This document shows, in pieces, positions 6,101 through 11,321 of a stretch of DNA of 11,321 nucleotides (position 1 is the first letter of the stretch; each line of letters starts with the position of its first letter). The notes under the pieces are model-generated. The model was given only the letters and a program-made list of their open reading frames with translations. It was not told the DNA's origin and did no database searches. The translations under genes were made by a program, and so were the position numbers. The DNA comes from Flavobacteriaceae bacterium (GTDB taxonomy: Bacteria; Bacteroidota; Bacteroidia; Flavobacteriales; Flavobacteriaceae), in assembly GCA_015489265.1 (NCBI GenBank), contig WFZY01000379.1, forward strand, positions 1 through 11,321, read 5' to 3'.

Positions 6101-8884
6101 TTATAATTTTCTTTTAACTTCGTAACTTTGGTAAGCTTCAACTACATCGCCTACTTCTATATTATTGTAATTTTTAATCATCAAACCACATTCATAACCT
6201 TTAGACACTTCTTTAACATCGTCTTTAAAACGTTTTAATGAAGCCAATTCACCATCGTAAATCACAATACCTTCACGGATCAGTCGTACTTTGGAATGAT
6301 TATAAATCTTACCGGATGTTACCATACAGCCGGCAACGGTTCCGATTTTTGAAATTTTGAAAGTTTCGCGTACTTCAGCCGTACCGGTAACTTCTTCTTT
6401 AATTTCAGGTGACAACATCCCTTCCATAGCTTCTTTAACATCATTGATTACATCATAAATAATGGAATAGGTTTTGATTTGCACCTGATCTTGTTCTGCC
6501 AACCTACGGGCTGATGCCGATGGACGCACATTAAATCCGATAATGATGGCATCAGATGCGGAAGCTAAGTTGACATCCGTATCCGATATTTGTCCTACCG
6601 CTTTATGAATGATGTTAACATTGACATTTTCGGTGGATAATTTTTGCAAGGAATCGGATAATGCTTCTACAGAACCGTCCACATCACCTTTGATAATCAA
6701 GTTCAATTCTTTAAAATCACCCAAAGCAATACGTCGCCCGATTTCATCTAAAGTTATATGTTTTTGAGCGCGCATTTGTTGCTCTCTGATAATTTGATCC
6801 CGTTTTTGGGCAATTTTTTTAGCTTCTCTTTCATCTTGATAGACTTTAAAGCGGTCACCTGCGGTCGGTGCGCCGTCCAAACCGAGTACTCTAACCGGTG
6901 TTGCCGGTTCGGCTGCTTTAACGCGGTTATCTCTTTCATCGTACATGGCTTTAACCTTACCGTGATATTTACCCGCTAACACATAGTCACCTATTTTGAG
7001 TGTACCGTTTTGCACCAGCATATCGGCTACATAACCACGACCTTTATCAAGAGCTGCTTCCAATACCGTTCCGACAGCCGGTCTGTTAGGATTGGCTTTA
7101 AGGTCGAGCATCTCGGCTTCCAGCACAATTTTTTCTAACAATTCATCAACTCCTTGTCCGGTTTTGGCTGAAATTTCTTGAGATTGGTATTTACCACCCC
7201 AATCTTCGACCAATAGGTTCATATTAGCCAATTGTTGCTTGATATTATCCGGATTGGCAGCCGGACGGTCAATTTTGTTAATAGCAAAAATCATCGGAAC
7301 ACCGGCAGCTTGCGCATGACTAATGGCTTCTTTGGTTTGCGGCATGATATTGTCATCAGCGGCAATCACAATAACCGCCACATCGGTCACTTTGGTACCA
7401 CGTGCCCGCATAGCGGTAAACGCTTCGTGACCCGGGGTATCAATAAAGGTTAATTTTTCGCCATTGTCCAATTCAACCTTATAGGCACCGATATGTTGTG
7501 TAATCCCACCGGATTCACCGGCAACCACATTGGCTTTACGGATATAATCCAGCAAAGATGTTTTACCATGATCAACGTGTCCCATAATAGTTACAATAGG
7601 CGGGCGTTTTACCAAATCTGCTTCGGCATCTTCTATTTCAACTTCTTCAAGTTCTTCTTCAGCATCTATAAATTTGACATCATAATTAAATTCGTCAGCC
7701 ACCAAACTCAAAGTTTCGGCATCTAGACGTTGGTTCATGGTAACCATAAGTCCGAGATTAAAACAAGCCGTAATGACATCGGTTACCGGTACATCCATCA
7801 TATTTGCCAATTCGGAAACCGTGATAAATTCGGTAACTTTGAGTATTTTGCTTTCTGCATCTTGTTTAAGCTGGTCGGCAAGGGCTTGTTCTTTACGTTT
7901 TTGACGGCCTTCACGTTTGATTTTAGAACGCTTACTTTTACCACGTCCTTGCAAACGTTCAAGCGTTTCTTTGATTTGTTTTTGGATTTCTTCTTCAGAA
8001 ACTTCTTTTTTCTCAACCGGTTTTTTATAACCGCCTTTTTTACCTCTTTGGTCTTTTTGGAACCCTTGATTTTTAGAAGTTGCAGGAATACGTTTGCGTT
8101 TACGCTTGCGTTTTTTCTTTTCTTCGGTTGGTGCCGTTTCTTTTTTCTTAGGTTTTTTATCAAATTGACTCAAATCAATTTTTTCTCCAGTAATTTTAAC
8201 ACCTTTAAGTTTTTGATATTGAGTTTTTATTTCTGTCGTTTCTTCTACGGCATCAACTTTGGAATTTTCAGGTGCTTTTTTAGCTACATTTTCAACCGGT
8301 TCTGATGCTGCTTTCGGCTTATTGGTTGCCGCTTTAGTTATTTTTTTAGCAACATGTTTTTCGGGTTTGGATTCTGCTACTTTCGGGGCTTCCTTCACTT
8401 CCGGTTTTTCCGGCTCAACTTCAGTTTCTTTTACCGGTGTCTTCGGTTCCGGTTCTTTTACTTCCGTGGTTTGGATTTCAGAGGTTTCCGGCTCAACTTT
8501 TTCTGTTTTTTCAAGTGCCGGTTTTTCAGGTTCCGGTTTAGATTTTTCACCTGCCAATTCTTCAACCTTACCGACTATTTTGGGGCCGGATAACTTAACA
8601 CGTCCGGATATTACTTCTTCTTTGTGCGCTATGGCTTCTTCCTTTTCTTTTCGCAATTCAGCTTTCGCTTCTTCTTGCTCTTTTTTGATGGATGCCGATT
8701 TATCCTTTACAGTTTTATCCGACTGAAACTCTTGCAACAATAAGTCATAAGCTTCTTCTGAAATAGGTGTACGCGGTGTAGCACGACCAATTTCGATATT
8801 ATTGTCCTTTAAAAAATCGGCAATGGTTTGCGCCCCGATATTAAATTCACGCATTACCTGTTTTATGGTAATCTTTTTTGCCAT
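6101..8884 (-). CDS. infB: Translation initiation factor IF-2
   Basis: This cytoplasmic GTPase brings formyl-methionyl initiator tRNA to the 30S subunit and promotes 50S joining. The 927-residue product has an N-terminal IF2N-type helical domain (about 1-58), then a long low-complexity linker rich in Glu, Pro, Lys and Ala (about 60-330). A second IF2N-like segment (about 348-402) follows. The GTPase domain starts near 428 and carries G1 GHVDHGKTS (435-443), G2 threonine T462, G3 DTPGH (482-486), G4 NKID (536-539) and G5 SAK (572-574). Domain II (about 600-680), domain III (about 710-820) and the C-terminal tRNA-binding beta barrel (about 830-927) are complete. A run of ten basic residues, alternating Lys and Arg in its second half, lies at 256-265. 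The gene follows nusA by 59 bases and is the last of the operon. The ATG at 8884 begins MAKKITIKQV, which fits the family N-terminus, and the leader is A-rich with no clear Shine-Dalgarno site. Confidence 0.98.
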   Translation of the reverse strand: MAKKITIKQVMREFNIGAQTIADFLKDNNIEIGRATPRTPISEEAYDLLLQEFQSDKTVKDKSASIKKEQEEAKAELRKEKEEAIAHKEEVISGRVKLSGPKIVGKVEELAGEKSKPEPEKPALEKTEKVEPETSEIQTTEVKEPEPKTPVKETEVEPEKPEVKEAPKVAESKPEKHVAKKITKAATNKPKAASEPVENVAKKAPENSKVDAVEETTEIKTQYQKLKGVKITGEKIDLSQFDKKPKKKETAPTEEKKKRKRKRKRIPATSKNQGFQKDQRGKKGGYKKPVEKKEVSEEEIQKQIKETLERLQGRGKSKRSKIKREGRQKRKEQALADQLKQDAESKILKVTEFITVSELANMMDVPVTDVITACFNLGLMVTMNQRLDAETLSLVADEFNYDVKFIDAEEELEEVEIEDAEADLVKRPPIVTIMGHVDHGKTSLLDYIRKANVVAGESGGITQHIGAYKVELDNGEKLTFIDTPGHEAFTAMRARGTKVTDVAVIVIAADDNIMPQTKEAISHAQAAGVPMIFAINKIDRPAANPDNIKQQLANMNLLVEDWGGKYQSQEISAKTGQGVDELLEKIVLEAEMLDLKANPNRPAVGTVLEAALDKGRGYVADMLVQNGTLKIGDYVLAGKYHGKVKAMYDERDNRVKAAEPATPVRVLGLDGAPTAGDRFKVYQDEREAKKIAQKRDQIIREQQMRAQKHITLDEIGRRIALGDFKELNLIIKGDVDGSVEALSDSLQKLSTENVNVNIIHKAVGQISDTDVNLASASDAIIIGFNVRPSASARRLAEQDQVQIKTYSIIYDVINDVKEAMEGMLSPEIKEEVTGTAEVRETFKISKIGTVAGCMVTSGKIYNHSKVRLIREGIVIYDGELASLKRFKDDVKEVSKGYECGLMIKNYNNIEVGDVVEAYQSYEVKRKL

Positions 8885-8943
8885 ATGATGTAATTATTTT
8901 CTTTTTTTAAATAAAATGCAATTATTGTTGCTGTTAGATTTTT

Positions 8944-10221
8944 TTAATCTTCAAATTCTTCTTTCAAAATACGAATAACTTCGTAAATAGTTTCTTCTTC
9001 CAAGTCGGTACGACGAATCAAATCATCTACGTCATTTGCTAAAATACTTTTGGCTGAATCCAACCCGATTTTCTTAAACTCTTGTATAATCCAATCGTCT
9101 ATTTCATTTGCAAATTCATCTAAATCAACATCTTCTTCGTCTTGTTCTCGTTGTATTTCTATTTCGTAACCGGTAATATCGCTAGCCAAACGGATATTCT
9201 GTCCGCGTTTTCCAATGGCTTTTGATATTTCATCGGGTTTCATATAAACATAGGCAGTCTTTTTGCCGTCACTGTTTTCACCCAGTTCCAAACGTTGTAT
9301 CTGCACCGGGCCCAACGCACGTTGCAAAAACAGTCTGTCATTATCGGTATAGTTGATAACATCGATGTTTTCATTGCCCAATTCGCGTACAATACCATGA
9401 ATACGAGAGCCGCGAACACCGACACAAGCGCCAACGGGATCAATACGGTCATCATAAGTATCGACCGCTACTTTGGCTTTTTCACCGGGGATACGGGCTA
9501 TGCGTTTGACCGTAATCAAGCCGTCAAAAACTTCAGGTATTTCTTGCTCAAACAATTTTTCTAAAAAGCGGTTATCGGTTCTTGACATAACCACAACCGG
9601 CTTATTGCCTTTCATCTCAACCTTTTCTATGATTCCTTTAACATTATCACCTTTGCGAAAACGGTCGGACGGTATTTGGCGGTCACGTGGCAAAATCAAC
9701 TCATTACCTTCATCATCAATCAAATATACGGCATTAGGGCGCACGTGATGCACTTCGGCGGTATATAGTTCGCCTTCTCTATCTTTAAAAAACTTGTGCA
9801 AGTTGATAAAATCATACTCTGTTAAGCGATTTTCAAGATTTTGTTTTAAGGCAATGATAGCCCGTCTTCCTAAATTAATCAATTCAAACGGCTCATCCAA
9901 TTCATCACCAACTTCAACATCGGGGTCAATTTTTTTAGCATCGGACAAATGAATTTCTTGGTATTCATTAATCGGATATTTATCATCCGGTACAACGGTT
10001 CTATATATCCAAATATCCAAATCGCCCCGATCCGGATTGATGATGATGTCAAAATTATCTTCATCGGGTTCACTTCCGTCACGTTTCTTTTTGACAATAC
10101 CGTTTCTTTTGCGCAACGCGTGTGCTATGACATCTTTTAGAATAGCCAAAATAGTGGCTTTGTCAATATTTTTTTCGTCTTTAAATTCCAGAAAGGCTTC
10201 AACCAATTCTTTGTTATTCAT
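8944..10221 (-). CDS. nusA: Transcription termination/antitermination factor NusA
   Basis: NusA binds RNA polymerase near the RNA exit channel and modulates pausing, intrinsic termination and antitermination. The 425-residue product has an N-terminal polymerase-binding domain (about 1-140) and an S1 RNA-binding domain (about 150-215). KH1 contains DPVGACVGVRGSRI (261-274), and KH2 contains SKAIGKRGQNIRLAS (333-347). An acidic segment (360-376) and a short helical tail ending EEFED follow. It is shorter than E. coli NusA (495 residues, two acidic repeats) and longer than B. subtilis NusA (371, none). The tail DSAKSILANDVDDLIRRT resembles a single helix-hairpin-helix unit. The gene starts 17 bases after rimP ends, so the two are surely co-transcribed. 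The spacer holds a purine stretch AAAAAAGAG just before ATG that could aid initiation. Confidence 0.97.
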   Translation of the reverse strand: MNNKELVEAFLEFKDEKNIDKATILAILKDVIAHALRKRNGIVKKKRDGSEPDEDNFDIIINPDRGDLDIWIYRTVVPDDKYPINEYQEIHLSDAKKIDPDVEVGDELDEPFELINLGRRAIIALKQNLENRLTEYDFINLHKFFKDREGELYTAEVHHVRPNAVYLIDDEGNELILPRDRQIPSDRFRKGDNVKGIIEKVEMKGNKPVVVMSRTDNRFLEKLFEQEIPEVFDGLITVKRIARIPGEKAKVAVDTYDDRIDPVGACVGVRGSRIHGIVRELGNENIDVINYTDNDRLFLQRALGPVQIQRLELGENSDGKKTAYVYMKPDEISKAIGKRGQNIRLASDITGYEIEIQREQDEEDVDLDEFANEIDDWIIQEFKKIGLDSAKSILANDVDDLIRRTDLEEETIYEVIRILKEEFED

Positions 10222-10238
10222 AACTCTTTTTTATTTTT

Positions 10239-10703
10239 TTAAAACTTTAAGACCACTTTTGCTTCTTTGATTTCATCAAAAGGAATCCTATTTTGTTTAA
10301 CAACCGTTACTTTTCCTTTTCCCACTTTTTTGGGTTCTCTTACTTTGTTTTCCAAGGTAATTTGATTCTCATCCACCGCAATTAAAACCCCTTCTACTTC
10401 ACCTGTTTGCGTTTTCACTTTGAGCGGGCGATTTAAATTTTTAAGAAATTGCCGTTTCAGATGAAAGGGTTTAGTAATATCAACAGATGAAACGGTTAGG
10501 GCAAAATCTTCTTCTTCACGATCTAAATTATGTTCAATATGCCGGCTCAAATTGACGATGTCATCAATAGTTACCCCTTTGTCGCCATCAATAATTATGT
10601 TGATGTCATTGTTTTCGGATATTTTAAAATCCAATACAAAAATATCCGGACGATCTTTTAAACCGGAAATCAGTAATTTATTAACTTTATCTTCTAAGCT
10701 CAT
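10239..10703 (-). CDS. rimP: Ribosome maturation factor RimP
   Basis: RimP assists assembly of the 30S ribosomal subunit in the cytoplasm. The 154-residue product matches the family length. It has an N-terminal alpha/beta domain (about 1-80) and a C-terminal SH3-like barrel (about 82-154). The family signature normally reading VSSPGxDRPL is here VSSVDITKPF (71-80), followed by the usual basic HLKRQFLKNLNRPL segment. Its position directly before nusA and infB is the strongest support, since this order is conserved across bacteria. It is the first gene of the operon. The start ATG lies three bases after a predicted A/U hairpin in the leader. The identification combines weak sequence similarity with decisive gene order. 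Confidence 0.93.
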   Translation of the reverse strand: MSLEDKVNKLLISGLKDRPDIFVLDFKISENNDINIIIDGDKGVTIDDIVNLSRHIEHNLDREEEDFALTVSSVDITKPFHLKRQFLKNLNRPLKVKTQTGEVEGVLIAVDENQITLENKVREPKKVGKGKVTVVKQNRIPFDEIKEAKVVLKF

Positions 10704-10706
10704 TTA

Positions 10707-10724
10707 TATTTTTGTATAAAAATA
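10707..10724 (-). promoter_or_regulatory. A/U hairpin next to the rimP start codon
   Basis: A perfect seven-base-pair inverted repeat pairs 10707-10713 with 10718-10724 (TATTTTT with AAAAATA) around a four-base loop. It abuts the GC-rich hairpin at 10725-10740 without a gap and ends three bases before the rimP ATG. Its 5' arm is the T-tract that would make the neighbouring hairpin a terminator, so the two elements share bases. Being all A/U it is weak by itself; stacking on its neighbour could help. Confidence 0.45.
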
Positions 10725-10740
10725 GGGGACTCGCGTCCCC
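10725..10740 (-). promoter_or_regulatory. GC-rich leader hairpin with GNRA loop, terminator-like, before rimP
   Basis: GGGGAC and GTCCCC form a perfect six-base-pair stem. On the minus strand the loop reads GCGA, a stable GNRA tetraloop, and the stem is followed by TATTTTTAT. This has the form of an intrinsic terminator, yet it lies between the likely rimP promoter and the rimP start, so it would act inside the leader. On the plus strand it is followed by ATACCACTC, which is not a termination tract. It may be an attenuator, an RNA stability element, or the end of a short leader RNA. Confidence 0.6.
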
Positions 10741-10767
10741 ATACCACTCTTCTTCATAAATTCGTTG

Positions 10768-10775
10768 CAAAGATA
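10768..10775 (-). promoter_or_regulatory. Probable -7 promoter box of the rimP-nusA-infB operon
   Basis: The minus strand reads TATCTTTG followed by CAA, an exact TAnnTTTG match. TTTC at 10793-10796 sits 17 bases upstream in roughly the -33 position, one base from the TTTG consensus. Transcription would begin near 10761, giving a leader of about 58 bases that includes both hairpins. Confidence 0.65.
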
Positions 10776-10791
10776 CAATTTTTTTTTAAAC

Positions 10792-10804
10792 CGAAATACT
10801 TTCG
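10792..10804. repeat. Short palindrome between divergent rimP and usp promoters
   Basis: CGAAA and TTTCG flank the three bases TAC, a perfect 5-3-5 inverted repeat near the middle of the 131-base divergent intergenic region. It overlaps the presumed -33 position of the rimP promoter and lies upstream of the usp start. It could be an operator, but its short length makes chance a fair explanation. Confidence 0.25.
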
Positions 10805-10834
10805 TAAATTAAAAATATTTTGTAAATTTATAGC

Positions 10835-11321
10835 ATGAAAAAAACAAATGTTATGAAAAAAATACTTGTCCCTGTTGATTTTTCAAAAAAATCAGAAGAA
10901 GCTCTTAAAGTAGCAGCCAAAATAGCCCGAAAAATAGATGGTGAAATATATGTTTTACATCTTTTGGACATTCCTTCCGGCGAAGTGGATATGATTGACG
11001 GACACCAAGTACCCAAAGGACCTATGGCTATGATGCTGTTTGAAACCACCCATGAAAAATTTGATGAGTTTCTTGATAAAGATTACTTAGATGATATTCC
11101 GGTTTATGAAAAAGTGATGACTGATGCGCCGGTTGAAGGTATATCGGAATTTGCCAAAAAAAATAACATCGATTTCATTGTAATGGGCTCACATGGTACC
11201 AGCGGATTAGAAGAATTTTTTGTTGGGTCCAATACCGAAAAAGTGGTTAGAACCTCTAAAATTCCTGTTTTGGTCATCAAAAGACCAGCTGACGAATTTA
11301 AAGTTGAAAAAGTAGTAATAG
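10835..11321 (+). CDS. Universal stress protein (UspA family), 3' end cut by window
   Basis: This is a cytoplasmic nucleotide-binding stress protein. The 162 visible codons hold one full Usp domain: the first strand ILVPVDFS (10-17, with D15) and the ATP-binding motif G-2X-G-9X-G-S, seen as GSHG (118-121), nine residues, then G131 and S132. The closing strand is IPVLVIK (143-149). After it the frame continues with RPADEFKVEKVVI and no stop. This suggests a second Usp domain, since tandem-domain Usp proteins of about 270-280 residues are common in Bacteroidota. Two in-frame starts exist, at 10835 and 10853. The second gives MKKILVPVDFS, the usual family N-terminus, and may be the real one. The gene is divergent from rimP. 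A weak -7-like box, TAAATTTA at 10823-10830, lies upstream and would fit only the 10853 start. Confidence 0.9.
   Translation, partial: MKKTNVMKKILVPVDFSKKSEEALKVAAKIARKIDGEIYVLHLLDIPSGEVDMIDGHQVPKGPMAMMLFETTHEKFDEFLDKDYLDDIPVYEKVMTDAPVEGISEFAKKNNIDFIVMGSHGTSGLEEFFVGSNTEKVVRTSKIPVLVIKRPADEFKVEKVVI

Noticed and set aside
7730..8305. Long plus-strand open frame of 191 codons opposite the infB linker
   Set aside because: It is the complement of the Lys/Glu-rich linker, so it reads as a Phe-rich, low-complexity protein with no domain. The infB frame on the other strand is well supported.
8259..8726. Plus-strand open frame of 155 codons rich in Ser, Phe and Gly
   Set aside because: It is also antisense to the low-complexity infB linker; its repetitive composition mirrors the Glu/Pro/Lys codons of the real gene.
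10725..10740. The GC hairpin as a terminator for a gene arriving from the right on the minus strand
   Set aside because: The neighbouring gene on that side is usp on the plus strand, so no minus-strand gene ends here. A leader element of rimP fits better.
10828..11049. Minus-strand open frame of 73 codons opposite the usp gene
   Set aside because: It overlaps a clear UspA domain on the plus strand and would run across the divergent promoter region.

Overview
The window looks like a chromosomal housekeeping segment from a Bacteroidota bacterium, most likely of the Flavobacteriia. The evidence for this is a very long DNA polymerase III alpha subunit with a proofreading exonuclease at its N-terminus, the rimP-nusA-infB order, A-rich leaders without clear Shine-Dalgarno sites, and -7 promoter boxes of the Bacteroidota form TAnnTTTG. 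GC content is low to moderate. I see no insertion sequence, phage gene, CRISPR array, tRNA or rRNA.

Layout: five genes run on the minus strand and one on the plus strand. At the left edge is a minus-strand dacB-type D-alanyl-D-alanine carboxypeptidase (bases 1-1388). It has a signal peptide and all three penicillin-binding motifs, and its last residues lie outside the window. Next is dnaE (1517-5932), which carries a fused DEDDh exonuclease, a PHP domain with several altered metal ligands, and the polymerase core. A strong rho-independent terminator (6039-6063) and a TAATTTTG box (5970-5977) separate dnaE from the upstream operon infB (6101-8884), nusA (8944-10221) and rimP (10239-10703), which is transcribed rimP first. 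At the right edge a UspA-family gene (from 10835 or 10853) diverges from rimP and runs off the window.

How the genes fit together: rimP, nusA and infB form the conserved operon joining ribosome maturation, transcription elongation/termination and translation initiation. Its leader holds a promoter box (10768-10775) followed by two adjacent hairpins (10725-10740 and 10707-10724). The first looks like an intrinsic terminator with a GNRA loop, so attenuation is plausible. DnaE is the replicative polymerase and the DacB-like protein remodels peptidoglycan in the periplasm. These two are separate transcription units or only loosely linked.

No wholly new system is visible. The points most worth a second look are the rimP leader structure, the pairing of a fused exonuclease with a partly degenerate PHP domain in DnaE, the start-site ambiguity of dacB, and a marked excess of CCGG over GGCC.
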